Source: Dryococelus australis
Taxonomy: Eukaryota; Arthropoda; Insecta; Phasmatodea; Phasmatidae
Length of the DNA stretch: 64,000 bases
NCBI GenBank assembly: GCA_029891345.1
Contig: CM057003.1
Span: 11,412,209-11,476,208, forward strand
Direction of reading: 5' to 3'
Positions 1-11,932 of this stretch are shown in pieces (position 1 is the first letter of the stretch; each line of letters starts with the position of its first letter). The position numbers and the translations under genes are program-made. Below the pieces are notes generated by a model that saw only the letters and a program-made list of their open reading frames with translations, made no database searches and was not told where the DNA came from.

Positions 1-460
1 ATTTTATACATGGCGAATTATTTTTAAGTTTCTCTGGGGGTTGTTAGTAAAAATATTGTCTTCTTTTTTCATTTTTTTTACGAAGGTACATTTTTTTTTT
101 TAACTTAGAGCGTATTTAAAATTGTGTGCACAAAAATCGTTAGTGCAGAGTTCTATGACGGATGCTACTGCACTATAGTTGTTAGCATATTTTCCACATT
201 TGTAATACGAATGTAAGTATGTCTGTTTAGAAGTCATGAAGTGTATTTTCTTCCATGCATCCGCGGCGAATTCCTTGCGTTATTTCAGGAAATGTTCAAT
301 TGTGTAGCGAATTTGAACTTTGCATAATAGCAACGCTTAATATTACTTCAGTTGCAGTCTTATATGTATATTGTAATGTTACCATATTATTCATAGGTTT
401 AAATACTCCATTACAGTGAGAATATTTTTACAGTGTAGGGCGTATTTAGACTTATTTATA
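1..460. other. AT-rich unassigned DNA
   Basis: No gene-like open frame, recognised repeat or RNA signature is visible. The stretch is AT-rich with short T runs and ends at the TA dinucleotide that flanks the W element starting at 461. Confidence 0.5.
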
Positions 461-1416
461 CACACTAAATCTGAAATAGTGAGAATTTTATTGTTTCAAC
501 CAGTGAAACGTATCTGACTGATACAAAGTCACTTCAGTGAATTTAACTGTTGATGCAGTGAAAAAAAATGCCATATATCCGTCACTGATTGATTCAGTGA
601 CATTTCCCACTGATTCGTCAGTCATTTCTTCCACTGTTTTATCAGCGGTTTATTTTTTGACTGATGGACCAGTGACACATCTGAGCAACTTGCTCCGTCT
701 CTAATTATTTTTGACTGATCTACGAGTGAAACTGCGTGTAAAAATGGCCGTCGAGCATCGTTTAAAAATGGCTGCTAAACAACGTGTATCAAGTGAAGTA
801 ACAACGAATAAATGAATAAAACTAATACAAAATACATTCTAAAAGGTGTTTCGTCTTTCAAAACGTCATTTTACGAGGTAATACGAACACACGAAGAGAG
901 TGCACTCAGACATAGTATTGTTTTAACAATCTTAACGGTCCCAATCAAACCAAACACGAAAAGGATTATCATACAACTTCAAACTATGAGATTTCACAGC
1001 GAAATTGTAACACATGCATTTTTCTCCTACAAACTTAACTTGACATGATAGCTTAGATGATAAGACAACGGTCTAGAGGCGAAGGGTGCACGAGTTTATT
1101 CCGACCACCTGCGATTTTTTTTTCCTTTTTATATTACGGTAAATTCTACAATATATATAGTAACTTATCGTAAATAAGTTTATTTCACGTAATTATTTGC
1201 CTACATTCAATAAAATCAATATTTAATTCTCCAATGCAATCGACCGTCACTTATTCGATCAGTGAAATTTTTATACGTCATTAATTCAATCAGTGAAAAT
1301 TTTTCACTGAACAATCAGTGGTTTTCCACTGATTCTAAGTGGAACCATTATCACTGATTAGAGTAGTTGAATTTCACTGCGATTCAGTGGTTTCCCACTG
1401 ATTCGAATTTAGAGTG
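461..1416 (+). mobile_element. W-family TIR element, copy 1 (956 bp, TA flanks)
   Basis: A non-autonomous DNA transposon. The left end reads CACACTAAATCTGAA and the right end is the inverse of CACTCTAAATTCGAATCAGT. Both ends are flanked by TA (459-460 and 1417-1418), the target duplication expected of Tc1/mariner-like and some other superfamilies. The first and last roughly 200 bp are packed with TCAGTG/CACTGA motifs in both orientations, like subterminal transposase-binding repeats. The middle holds a tRNA-like module at about 1045-1110. The only open frame inside (812-1048) is not kept open in copy 2, so I do not call it a gene. Two other near-full copies lie at 30458-31464 and 38421-40271. 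Superfamily assignment is inferred from the TA flanks only. Confidence 0.8.
1045..1110 (+). other. tRNA-like module inside W copy 1
   Basis: A degenerate tRNA-like stretch with an A-box-like segment (TAGCTTAGATGATAAG, from about 1048) and a B-box-like segment (CGAGTTTATTCCG, 1091-1103), followed by an oligo-T run. Copy 2 of the same element keeps a much better match, so this is a decayed version. It is not a functional tRNA gene, because the stems do not pair well. Confidence 0.5.
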
Positions 1417-2566
1417 TAGGTACGTTAAAGTTAGAATTGTACTAGGCCGTCTAACTATTAGACCTCTGGCATAGCAGAGTTCATATGGCATTATACACTT
1501 TTTTTTTATGCTGCCGGATTTACGTAATAAACTCACCATAAGAATTAAATACCTCGTAAAGGGTGCCCAGAATCATTATTCAGATGGGTTCACAATTAAG
1601 TACTTATAAATTAACATCATCAGTATATATATATGTGTGACTTAAAGTACTCGTTACAGTTAATATATTAACTACAAGTTTGCAAGAAGTTAACAATCAG
1701 GGTATTACATTATATTTTATTGGTGTGAAACAGGTATTTACAGAACAATTAACATTAGAAATTTATCATATTATGAATAAATGCGAATGTTTAAATTTAA
1801 TTAACGATGACAAGATTCTTAACCGTAATAGGTGTGTCTTGTAGAATAATGCTGCGGATTGTAGTTGGGTTAGTTAAGTTTTGGATGCATTCAATTATAA
1901 AATAAACGAAAGGAGGCCATGATTATTGCGACTTTTCATTGGATGGAAATAATAATTACCACGTGAATTGTGAATCGTAAATACAGAAGACTTGGCTGTG
2001 TGCACGCGATCGGCCATGTTCGAATGTGTATTTCAGTACACTAATAAAATCACGTGGCCTGATTTATTATACTAACATTACAACGTATTTGGTAGTTTGG
2101 CATTAGGTGTTCAGTGTATAACTTAATTTACTAAATATACCAAACAACGGAAACCATCATATCACTCTGTTGTTGGTTAGAACTATAAAATATGATGGAA
2201 ATTAATATTTAAATTACTTTCAAATAAGTGTATTTTTTAATCAGGGTGAGCGTTTCAATTATTTAAAAGATTTTAGTTTTCTTTACAGTTACCGCAATAT
2301 ATTGTGATATTTAAGTGCTGGGTTTATAATTTTCGATTTGTGTACAAAATAACATTTATTACTAAACATTACATTTCCTTAAAATATTTTGCCCTGTTAG
2401 TATTTAGATTTGTTGTTGAGATTTCCGAGTAAGTGACTTCCGACAGCATCCGAACTAAATAAAAAATTATTAAATAACGAAACAATCATTTCGAACATGC
2501 CATTCATTCACAATCTTTCAGTGTTGAAACCAGCCTTACAGTACAACTTTCGAGCTACAACGTACA
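1417..2566. other. AT-rich unassigned DNA
   Basis: More than 1 kb with no convincing open frame or repeat that I recognise. It contains a short TATATA run near 1625 and ordinary AT-rich sequence up to the SINE head at 2567. Confidence 0.5.
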
Positions 2567-2806
2567 GGAGGCCGCGGTTGTCTAGTGGCTAGACTACTCG
2601 CCTCCCACCTGAGCGAACTGGGTTCAATTACCGACGGGGACGCTCCCGGATTTTCGCATGTGGAAATCGCGCCGGACGATGCCGATGGTCGGCAGGTCTT
2701 CTCGGGAATAACCCGTTTCCCCGACTTTGCATTCCGGCGCTACTCCATACTCTCCTCGCTTCACCCTCATCGGCTCTCAAGACCTCGATGCTAAGGGGGC
2801 CGCCAA
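2567..2806 (+). mobile_element. tRNA-derived SINE, copy 1
   Basis: Near full-length copy of the main SINE in this window. The 5' end (GAGGCCGCGGT) is followed by an A-box-like segment around TGGCTAGACTACTCG and a B-box-like segment GGTTCAATTACC, the internal RNA polymerase III promoter arrangement inherited from a tRNA. The body contains the shared blocks ending in GGCTCTCAAGACCTCGATG. Other copies lie at 4811, 24236, 29033, 47366, 55564, 57351 and 61424, with fragments at 7010, 11405 and 22373. Short open frames across it on both strands are repeat translation. The 3' end runs directly into an X-family segment, as also happens at 61.66 kb. SINEs depend on a LINE for mobility; no partner LINE is visible here. 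Confidence 0.85.
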
Positions 2807-2875
2807 CCTGACTCGACATGGCACAGGAACGAGCGAACGCTAAGGGCGACACTGGCACGCACATCAAGTCGCCAC
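2807..2875 (+). repeat. X-family segment joined to SINE copy 1
   Basis: Immediately after the SINE, the blocks AAGGGGGCCGCC, GGGCGACACTGGCACGC and CATCAAGTCGCCA match the X-family sequence at 61.7 kb and, inverted, at 9.0 and 59.3 kb. It is a short, diverged piece in the same order and orientation relative to the SINE as at 61.42-61.88 kb. Confidence 0.5.
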
Positions 2876-4810
2876 TATATGCGTGAAGCACTAAACTAGC
2901 ACGCGAGCTTTTTGTCGGACCGTTTTTTCTTAGGGACTTTAAGCGGTGACCCTATTATTTTACTGCTGGAAAGTCTGATCCAGAGTTCTATGCCAGATTT
3001 TATCTGAATTTCACGTAGATCCAATCAGCACATTTTGACATAAGGCAGTCTGAAAATGCTGTTTTTAGGTATGTTGTAGGGCTTGGAAATAGTGGTTCTA
3101 AGATGCGTAGTGTCTTGAAAGCGACATTCCGTCATCGCCTGAAGTTTGCTTTCGTTTCGTAAATTAGCACATGGGGGTCACGTGGATCTCCCAACACACT
3201 GCAACACATTTCAAGCGCCTAGTAGACGGCTTCCTTAAGCAGTTCAAATCTCTTCACTCTCTCGCGTAGTCTCGCCTTCGTACTCCACTTCGTCGGTTCT
3301 TGCACGGAGATTTCCTCTACGTGCGTCGCTGGTTCCGGTCGTTTGGCACGGCAGGCGCTCCCGACAACTTGAGCGCAGCCATTTGCAATGTACAGCGGGT
3401 TGCATAGCGGAGTAACTGCAGGCGTCCCCCATCGAGATTTCACATTTGCTCTGAGAACGAGATGCAGGTTCTGAGGAAGTTTCCTTGGCCGACGTCACTA
3501 TGGTCTTTATTAACGTGTTACCGATATTGGTATTTATGTATTGCTTTTCTGCATTGCCTGCAAATCGTTCAGATGACTTTAGCACTTTTAAATGTTTCCT
3601 TACAAAACTATAAATCTTTATAAATGTAGATCCTTAGAAAGCTATTTAAAAAAAATTCAAATTTACATTTTGTGGAATTTTATACTTCATGTTATTTTAC
3701 AATAGAAGCCTGGGTACTCAAATTCATGCATTTCCTTCTGTTTCTAGCTATAAGCCAAGGCATGAACAGTAACTAATATGTAAGTCCACGAAGAAGTAAC
3801 ATTTTGTAAGCATTGAAGTTCTTAATAATGTTTTACCATGCCTGGACTTGTGTCATTCTCCAGCAAATTTTCAACTCCAAGAAGTCTCCTCTTGGACCAG
3901 CTTTTGTTACTTGTGGTAGAGTAGGTTAGTGCACAGCTGAACATAAGACCGATTAAGATAAAGTGCTCTCATTCACAATTTGCCACAGCCAGCACTACTG
4001 TAATTTTATTCTTTCATAAACTATCATTATTTAACAGCAGTCTCAGAACTTATCATCAAAGGTAGCGTTGTTTCATGACCTTAAGGCTGCACCTAAGTAA
4101 AAACATTTTAGCCAAAAATGTAGGATATTTAAAAGTTTCGTATCATGGTATCATGGTAACTTAGCAAAATATCAAAACATTTTAAGAATAGAATTCATAA
4201 TTTTGAAGCAAATATGAGCATTTAATTTAAAATTGCAAATCTTACAATTCACAAATATAATTATATATATATATATATATTTTTAATCTGGTTCCTACAT
4301 AACTATTTTTTTGAGGCACAGGATTAAAATGTTACATCTTCGAAAATCAACACTTGGTTCACCAAAGAGTTTAACTTCTGACTATTATGACATTAAATGT
4401 TATCTCAAAAATTATGACTGGAATACGGGCGAACCCCATGGCAGTTTTCAATCAAATATCCTTCATGGTATTCTAATAAAATAGAAAGTAATTTTTAAGT
4501 GTGATCTAACGTCCTATTACTGTCCAATTTTGAGATTTGTAGGGAAAATTATACACTTTTCAAATTATTATATTTCATTCCACTGATTTTTGTAAATTAA
4601 ATTCCCCCGTTGTAGTATTGCATTTTCTCTGACTATCGTGTCATATAACAACGAAAAAGTATGTGATACACTCAGGATTTAGGAAAAGGTTTTAGGCTGC
4701 AATATGTTTAAGCGGGATTGAGCGAACTTTGTTGTTAAAGACAAAGCTATACCCAGAAATTAACTATAGCGACCTTATAATACTAAAAGTGAGTAAGGAT
4801 GCGAGTCGAG
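2876..4810. other. Unassigned DNA with a GC-richer patch
   Basis: Mostly AT-rich with no recognised repeat. A GC-richer patch at about 3220-3480 supports two overlapping minus-strand open frames of 74 and 113 codons. Neither resembles a family I know; the longer has no ATG at its 5' limit and the frames contradict each other, so I do not call a gene. An AT microsatellite lies at 4262-4280. Confidence 0.4.
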
Positions 4811-5058
4811 TGGAGATATTTGAGACGATCTTAACAGCGAGATCTTCAGAGCCGATGAAGGTGAATCAAAGTGAGTATGAGGCAGCGCCGGATATGAAGG
4901 GCGGGGAACAGGGAGCTCCCTGAGAAAACCTGTCGACTAGCGGCATCGCCCGGCACGATTACCACTTGTGAAAATTCGGGAGTGACTCCGCTGGAAATCG
5001 AACCCAGTTCGCCTAGGTGAAAGACGAGGAGTCTGGCCACTACACAACCACTGCCCCT
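4811..5058 (-). mobile_element. tRNA-derived SINE, copy 2
   Basis: Nearly full-length inverted copy. Read on the minus strand it starts at the GGGGCAGTGGTTGTGTAGTGG head, has a B box seen here as GGAAATCGAACCC, and ends with the body block AGCCGATGAAG (inverted) and a GGAGATATTTGAG tail. It is diverged from copy 1 by scattered substitutions, which suggests an old insertion. Confidence 0.8.
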
Positions 5059-5112
5059 AAGGGTTAAGAGGAAACGAGAATATGTACCGTATAACCTATA
5101 GGCCATAATTAG

Positions 5113-5403
5113 AGGCACCCGTTATTCGCGAAATGATTTCGCGACCAGTTGTGCTTCATAACACTTTAGCTCAGACTCACTTTCGTGATTGGATTGATTC
5201 CGTGCAACACGTCGTGTGTGTCTGCGCGCCAATCACAGACGTACAGCATCGCAGATACCTATTTCCGATTGGCCAGTCAAGTAGGAAACTGTCACCTCAC
5301 AAAGAGAGGCCGCCAATAAGCAAAATAAAACTGCTGGTACGCATGTACGCTATTGAAATTTATAGCATGTGCGGAAATCTTTTCGCGAAATTCAGGTGTC
5401 CCT
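5113..5403. mobile_element. Small TIR element with TTCGCGAAA ends (about 290 bp)
   Basis: The left end GGCACCCGTTATTCGCGAAA and the inverted right end GGGACACCTGAATTTCGCGA match with few differences, and both continue into GATTT. This is the structure of a MITE, a short non-autonomous DNA transposon. The interior has several ATTGG/CCAAT motifs and a 90-codon open frame that looks incidental. I could not settle a target-site duplication, so boundaries are good to a few bases. Confidence 0.6.
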
Positions 5404-5457
5404 GACCTACAGCACAATCAGGCAGGTATAAAACGGCAAAGCAATGCATACGGTAAA

Positions 5458-6087
5458 AGTTGGTTCCACAATTGAGCGATGCGATGCGATGCGATGCGAT
5501 GCGATTCATTGGGCTGCGACGAGCTATGCTTGCTGTTTCACAACTAAGCGATGATCTGTCGACAGTGGACGCCTCCCGAGATGGTGCTGCTGTCTAGCTT
5601 AATGGTGGAAATTACATTTCCAGACCTTACGAATGTAACAAATGATGCGCGTAAACAGTTTAAACTGTATGTTTTAAGTGGTAGAAGACAAAAACAGGGT
5701 AGTATGAAAGAGATGTGCGACGAAACCTAGCGGGAACGAGACATAATAACACACAGGATAATTATTTTTATATTAATAAACGGATTTTATGACATTGCCC
5801 ATATCTATAAGAAGCCTTGTCCTCTATTTTGCCCATCCACGCAGCAACAATAAAGATTTAAAATACCGAAAACATCGATGTAAATGCGATCGTCGTTTTT
5901 AAAATGGGGGGAAAAAATTATGTTTTTATTCTCTTTGTAAACAAACAAACACTTATTCTTCTTCTTCTCCGTCGCAGGCTGACGCCGACAAACGCAACGC
6001 AAGAATCGACGCCGACGCGCTGCGACGGAATCTACTTCGTCCTGATTGGCTACCGCTCATCGCAATAGCACTGTCGTGGAACCAGCT
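5458..6087. mobile_element. TIR element with AG(C/T)TGGTTCCAC ends (630 bp)
   Basis: The left end AGTTGGTTCCAC and inverted right end AGCTGGTTCCAC match at 11 of 12 positions, and both are followed within 30 bp by GCGATG. Six tandem GCGAT units (5476-5505) sit inside the left terminal region. The interior is AT-rich with no conserved open frame. No clear target-site duplication was found. It is probably a non-autonomous DNA transposon. Confidence 0.6.
5476..5505 (+). repeat. (GCGAT)6 pentanucleotide repeat
   Basis: Six uninterrupted GCGAT units inside the left terminal region of the TIR element at 5458-6087. The inverted right end contains only a single GCGATG, so the expansion happened in one terminus. 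Confidence 0.9.
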
Positions 6088-7009
6088 AACTACTACAGAT
6101 GTGCAAGTTCACTTACGAAGTGTGACTGAGTGTAGTGGAAAGTGGTGTGGAGATGGGTCGGGGTGTGGCGCTGGTAATACCCGCTGACCTTTCGAGTGTA
6201 GGAGTAGCGTAGTGCTCTAGGAGAGGTGATGATTGGGGGGAGGGGGGAAGTGTACCGGCCAGGAGGGGCGTGTCCCAACTGGCTTCCCGCCAAGCTGTCA
6301 GTCACCGCGGCTGCGAGTGAACTTACTGCCCGACGAGAGGCAGTATAAGTGACAGCGTGACTCTCCCAAGAGTCCCGCGCCAAGGTCAAACCTGCCCCCG
6401 TCCACACTTTGCCTCACTACGAAGCCGTCGCTCGAGACAAATCAACATCAGTCACTGTACTCCAATATTATATATATATATATATATATATAAGTAGAAG
6501 ACTATTGCAGATATTGGCGCAACTCAATTATTTAACTAATATTCACGCAAATATCTCACTTTCGAGCAACAATTTTTCAATCTCTTCTTCAAACATGACT
6601 CATCTCTTCAATTTCAACCCTAAAAACAAGATAATTTGACCCAAATATACCTTATCAATCAAGCGCACTTTTTTTTAAAACATACTTTACTTTATTCACT
6701 CTTTGATCAGTGGTTTATTATCGGGGTGAATGCGGGTAAATTTAGGTCAAAGAGGCAAATATTTACAAATAATATCACAAGAAAAGTATTCGAATTCTTG
6801 GAATTTCATCAAAAATATGATGACGGGTGGAATATGAGTCTTCAAAGAACCACACACAAAGAGCGAACACAGGTTGAAAATTGATTTTGAATTTGACCCC
6901 AAATATGATTGATTTTGAGTTGCGCTTTGGACGATTTAACGGGGAATTATAAATTTGTTTGGATTTAGCTTGAAAAAATTGGTTGAATTTTATTTTTAAA
7001 AGAAAATAA
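6088..7009. other. Unassigned DNA: GC-richer patch then AT-rich
   Basis: 6093-6410 is GC-richer and carries a 104-codon minus-strand open frame of low-complexity composition that I do not recognise. An AT microsatellite lies at about 6467-6492. The rest is AT-rich with short, unconvincing open frames. Confidence 0.4.
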
Positions 7010-7146
7010 ACGCGATCTCTTAACGAGGTCTTGAGAGCCGACGATGTTGGAATGAGATGAGAATGGAGCAGCGCAAGAATGCAAGTCCGGGGGAAACGGG
7101 AGAATAGTCGGGCATGATTCCCACTTGCGAAAATCCGGGAGTGTAC
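7010..7146 (-). mobile_element. SINE fragment (3' body)
   Basis: Inverted fragment of the window's main SINE. The blocks GGTCTTGAGAGCCGACGATG, GGAGCAGCGCAAGAATGCAAG and GATTCCCACTTGCGAAAATC match the body of the other copies. The tRNA-like head is missing beyond about 7146. Confidence 0.75.
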
Positions 7147-7843
7147 ATTCATCAGTTTGTTTTAATAGCAAAACCACCATACGAAATCGCAGTTTTACTG
7201 TTTTTGGAAGACAAACGGAGCTGAAAATGTGTAAACTGGTTTTAATATGTACTTAGAAAAATTTATTTTTAAAAAATATAGGGCATATATAACATCAAAA
7301 TATGCACCATTCTCATTTTAAACCACAGAAACAATTCAGAAAAATTTCCCCGGTGTATGTATACAGATAAGTAGAAATTATTCATGCCCATATTTTTCAA
7401 ATGTCAACTTCTCCATTTACGGAGACGATATACATAATTATATGTATGTTGCAGAAACGAAAAGTTATTATTCATACGACTATGAAAAAATTATTTGCAA
7501 TATTTATATTTCATGTACACAAGAACTGAACAATGTATGTCACAAAACCTATATTTTATGTTCCAAAACGGAGGCAGGTATCGTCAATGGTATGACATAA
7601 AATGTGATCCTAATTGGAGAAGCTATGGTGTACAATTTTCGGGAGATTATATAATGTTATGTTTAAATATCTATATACTGGTACATACCCATAAAAATGA
7701 ATTTTTTTTTTTTTACAAAAAACGTCTATATACAGGTACGTACAATAAGAATGAAAATAAATTTATTTTGTTGAAACATATAAATAAAGGCATACACATA
7801 TAGAAATTTTAAAAAAATTATTAAAACGTATATGTATACATAC

Positions 7844-7907
<64 letters not shown>

Positions 7908-8659
7908 AGAAGAGGGTATAAGTGTGAGCAGGAGGAAACGAGAGTTTGAGAGATATCACACTGGTCATCAGCAATGCAAGCGGTGATTTCACATGCGAAG
8001 ATCTAGATTCACATCCACCGGAAGTAAAGTCGAATCAACACTACGGAAAAAAAAAAAAACATGATCCTCTGACTTCACAGCTACCGTAGTTTCTCGGTTA
8101 AATTAAACAACCTGAAATATCCCGTACGTAATAGTAGGAAAACTCACGCGACTAGAAACGAGTACAGCCATGACGCCAACGAATACTAAGCATAATACGT
8201 GTGCGAATTGTTTACTAAAATTCCTTAACGGTGTAGCACTAGCAATGGAAAAGATGAATAGCTCATATAAGAACGATTTCAAAGTTTTGAGCATGATGTT
8301 TGCGTCTGAAGTTATTCGAAAAAAAAAAGCTACAATTACTTCAGTCACAGAATAATTAAAATACAGAAGCGAAATACCCGCTTTTACTCCGAACTCAGTA
8401 TTCACTTGCCAACGAAATGGGGTGACTGGTCAGCGCATGTTGGAACGCCAACCAGCGCCTGTTAAACTACTTGCCTGGGGACAGCTCAGCCAGTAGGGAG
8501 TTTTTTTCAGCACGCAGTAGCCAATAATACGCAAGGCCGGTCCCAGAACCTCGGCCAGCAAGTGAAATAATCTGCACCCCTGCGGCAATGGAAACACCAA
8601 GTCATTTCTGCGCTTTAGTCTTTTTATGACTGCACGGCTCTGTAACTAACACTTAAGGA
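7147..8659. other. Unassigned AT-rich DNA
   Basis: It contains a long AT microsatellite and a 100-codon minus-strand open frame at 8103-8405 with a hydrophobic composition. The frame is opposed by an overlapping plus-strand frame (8170-8355), I recognise neither, and frames of this length are expected by chance in this base composition. No repeat family was recognised. Confidence 0.4.
7848..7904. repeat. (AT)n microsatellite
   Basis: About 57 bp of uninterrupted alternating AT/TA. The Tyr-Ile open frame across it is translation of the repeat, not a protein. Confidence 0.95.
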
Positions 8660-9125
8660 CCTCGCCTACCTGTTGCTTCAACTGCGTTGCAGAGTATTTG
8701 AAATACGCGTTTTTTTTTTCTTCTGCGGAACTACCGAACGTGAGTCCAATGTACTGGTCTACGAAAAGAACACTCACTTCAGACGAAGGCTGTTGAGTAC
8801 TTTCAAAATGTCGCGCACGTTGGAAACACCATTTCTGAGTACTCTAAAACGACTACAAACGCCTTTTTAAAAGGCACCGTATCTCAAAATACACGCACCA
8901 GATGCATGAAAAACTACTGAAGGACCCTGCGTTGAACCTTCCTGCAGACCTTCCAACAATTAAATAATAGGGCCACCGCTGGAAGTCCAACAGGTACACT
9001 GCGCGCCAGTTCAGAGCCTTGCGCTTTGCGGCGATGGCCCACTTGATGTGCGTAGCAGTGTCGACCTTAACGCTCCCACGTTTCTCCGCCTCAAGCGCGG
9101 AAGAATAGCTCCAGGTAGGCGGGTG
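8660..9125 (+). repeat. X-family repeat, longest copy
   Basis: An interspersed repeat of about 450 bp. Diagnostic blocks are the AACTGCGTTGCAG start, CTACGAAAAGAACACTCACTTC, GTTGAGTACTTTC, CACCATTTCTGAG, TTGAACCTTCCTGCAGAC and the GC-richer end GCGCCAGTTCAGAGCCTTGC to CTCCAGGTAGGCGGG. The same blocks occur in the same order at 44.14-45.05 and 58.93-59.34 kb, partially at 29.43-29.68 kb, and inverted at 49.48 and 61.68 kb. The 126-codon minus-strand frame over it (8853-9233) is not conserved between copies. The class is unknown. Confidence 0.7.
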
Positions 9126-10946
9126 TCTTAAAAATAAACTACTGTATGCGTAAAGCTCGCCGCCTAAATCCCTGTCACACTCCCGGCATTTCTGACGTTC
9201 TGGTGGCCTATATGTTAGGCTCTTTTGCAGCATTCCCGATAAGCGTTGCCTATTGAATAAATCACCAAGTTACTGTCGTGCGCCTTATTTAAAACGTCTT
9301 CAGTATTTTAATTCTCATGATAATTATCTTATGCGTTTCAGAATCTAATTCGGCGAAGCACGCCCAGCTTTTTCCCTCTCTACGCTGTACTCACCGTCCT
9401 GCGTTCATACGTTCACCACGAAGTTTTCTTTCGCTGATAATTACTCTAAACGATTCCACAAGAGCTGTCCAATATTACCATGACGAGTTCTTATGAAATA
9501 TAAGCAATTGCCGTGTAATTCTGCCGTTATCTGGCTCTTAATACACACATGTACGTTTTCCTGGAATCTTCTTACGTTGATGACCTTGGAAGTTATATAT
9601 TTTCACTGTCATAAAATGCATCAGTTGCCCCGAAATCAATAAGAACCACTTACTTTCACGTATGGAATTTCTTACACAAGATTTGTAACCTTAACGCCCC
9701 GAAAAAAAAAATTAATGGGGAAACATTTTAAGTTGTTAGAATTCAGATTCACTTTCAAACAAGCTTCTTTCTTTGAGTTTATCTGTTATTAGATGACCAA
9801 AAGAACACTGATCTGCCGAGCTTTATAGACTAACCAGAAAATGCAGGTCAAAACATTGGGCTGATTACCTTACTTTTTGTAACGTTACGTCAAATAATGT
9901 GTATCGTTCTATATTACCTCACAGGGTGCACTTTTACAGTGCAACGATGAAGGTGTTGTTATTTTGTTTTATATTGAACATTTTTAAGAGAATTCTGGTG
10001 TTTTAGTAGCCCATTGCAATTCCAAAGTACGTATCCGTAACTCCTAAAAACACTTTCCGAATTACCCATTAACAGTCATGAACTACCTCTTTTTACGGTG
10101 CACCAACCGTGTATACTATAAGTGTATTACCGAGGTATTACAGCAGGTTGGTTTTTAATAATCGTGTACCAATAACATTAGTTTTTAATTTTTCTAGATC
10201 ATAATACTGGTTAATTGGAACATTACTTCGGAAATACGCCACTGTCCGAAGTAATTTTTCTAATAATGTTAATGAATTTTTATCAAAATAAATTTGATCG
10301 CAGATAATAATCTAGTGTACTCTCTCCTCAGTTGTGAAGGGTTTCTCAAATCTCGCCTATTGCATTAATGTGTCCGTAATAGACGTGCATCAGCTGGACA
10401 AGTATAAATAAATGTTTAGGTCGACAAATTCTTGTCTAAACAGCGCTAGAACAAAGGAAACAAAAGCGAACTTTTTTCTGACAGGTAAATACAGATTTAA
10501 GTATATTCAATTAGTGTGTTGATAAAAGAAACTGTAGAGCCAATAGAATCAGCTGATTTAAAAGCTGTTGATATTTTACTGTCGCTGTTCAAATTAAAAT
10601 ATCCTTTTTCGGTCGAATACACACTTCTTTCAGTCAAGTGTGGATGCATTTTTGTAGATCGTGAGCAAATGATATCATACTAGTTTTATTATTATATGTT
10701 ATGATATTTTGTTGTTAGCTGCTGGTTAAAAACATTTTTGTTCGTAAGTTGTTACACTAGTTGGCATATGTGGTATATCACATGCAGGGCACATTTGGTA
10801 TGATATTGAATTATTTATATGTGGTGCATTTTTATTCGCTATGAACCCACTGATTACAGATTACAGGATATTGCCAATGGATTTCAATAATTACTGTTTC
10901 CTCACGTGAGTGATCCGCCTTTGTCAGTCCAGGTGAAGATCAGTAA
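9126..10946. other. AT-rich unassigned DNA
   Basis: About 1.8 kb without any open frame worth noting and without a repeat that I recognise. Confidence 0.5.
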
Positions 10947-11307
10947 AGGCTGTTCACGATAAAGTGAGCACTTTTGAAATCAACCTTTGAAAAAAGGCAC
11001 TGCTTCTAACTTCATATATTTTAACGGGCGTACTGAGCGGCATGCGCCCAGTTAAGTTGGTAATGATGGAGGGTAAGTAGTTTCATACCTTAATGTCGAA
11101 TAAAAAGTGTTAGGTAATCAATTGTGATACCTTAAATTATTTCTTTCGCTTTCTGTGTTTTTTTTATATGTATCGAAACGCAAAATAAGCAGATTTGTAA
11201 AATAATTACTTTTGTAGTTATTTCAGTTTCACTTGACCGACGAGGTCCATGGGACTGTTAATTTTTGATAAGGCGGACTTTCAAAAGCGCTCTATCGTGA
11301 ATAGTCT
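10947..11307. mobile_element. Y-family MITE, copy 1
   Basis: The left end AGGCTGTTCACGATAAAGTG is followed by AGCACTTTTGAAA. The right end TTTCAAAAGCGCTCTATCGTG followed by AATAGTC is its diverged inverse. Size is 361 bp with no coding capacity. Internal blocks (GAGCGGCATGCGCCCAGTTAA, ATGTCGAATAAAAAGTGTT) recur in the copies at 14969, 16187 and 50511, so these are insertions of one non-autonomous DNA transposon. The target-site duplication is uncertain. Confidence 0.85.
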
Positions 11308-11404
11308 ATACCCTCCCTCGCGTTTGCCTCTTGGGTTCTTATCCGTAATAGTGTATGCCCCGGCTTAACTGAGACTTGCACAAAAATCAAAACACAGATT
11401 GAGT

Positions 11405-11535
11405 AAGTGAAGATATTTGGGCTGCTTTTAACACCGGGATCTTGACAGCCGATGAGGAAGAAGCGAGTTGAGTATGGAGCAGCAACGGAATGTAAGGGCG
11501 GGAAAAGCAAGCCTGAGCACTATACCACCGCGGCC
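11405..11535 (-). mobile_element. SINE fragment with internal deletion
   Basis: The inverted 3' body (GGGATCTTGACAGCCGATGA, AGTATGGAGCAGCAACGGAA) jumps directly to a remnant of the head (CACTATACCACCGCGGCC), so roughly 100 bp of the middle has been lost. Confidence 0.7.
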
Positions 11536-11858
11536 ACCGTGGCGATAACAGTTGTGTGGGAAACTCGGAGAGGTACTGAGCGAATGTTTTTCCTTTGGCG
11601 ACGGTGGTAGGTCATGGTCGCCGGGCTGTGGCGGTTTTGTTTGACACGCTCTGGCTGCACAGCGATTACCCCGTTTCCCCGCCTCCACTCCCCGCGGGCG
11701 GAACATGCCATTCCCTTCCTCCGCCATGCATGACGATGCAGGCAGCTAGGATTCTGCCCGCAAGGACACGTGGGTCTTCGCCCCCCGGCCCCAGTCTGCA
11801 GCAGTTTTCAATCCGCTGCCACAGAATACTTCAGTAGATAGCGGTGAAATAGTGATAC
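11536..11858. other. GC-richer unassigned stretch
   Basis: GC-richer than its surroundings with open frames of 63-99 codons on both strands that overlap one another. No family was recognised and the frames run on into the adjacent SINE, so I call no gene. Confidence 0.4.
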
Positions 11859-11932
11859 TGGCTGTTCACGGTAAAGAGGGTATTTTTCAAATGAACTTTT
11901 GAAAGATGTCGTTGCCCCTATAAATGCATATT
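11859..11932 (+). mobile_element. Y-family MITE, left-end fragment
   Basis: TGGCTGTTCACGGTAAAG followed by the internal block AAATGAACTTTTGAAAG and a GTCGTTGCC-like block matches the first 70 bp of the Y copy at 14969. No right end is present. Confidence 0.65.

Noticed and set aside
8103..8405. Hydrophobic 100-codon frame as a possible membrane-protein exon
   Set aside because: Overlapped by an opposing open frame, no recognised family pattern, and this length is expected by chance in such AT-rich sequence.
8853..9233. 126-codon minus-strand frame
   Set aside because: It lies in the X repeat, and other X copies do not keep the frame open.
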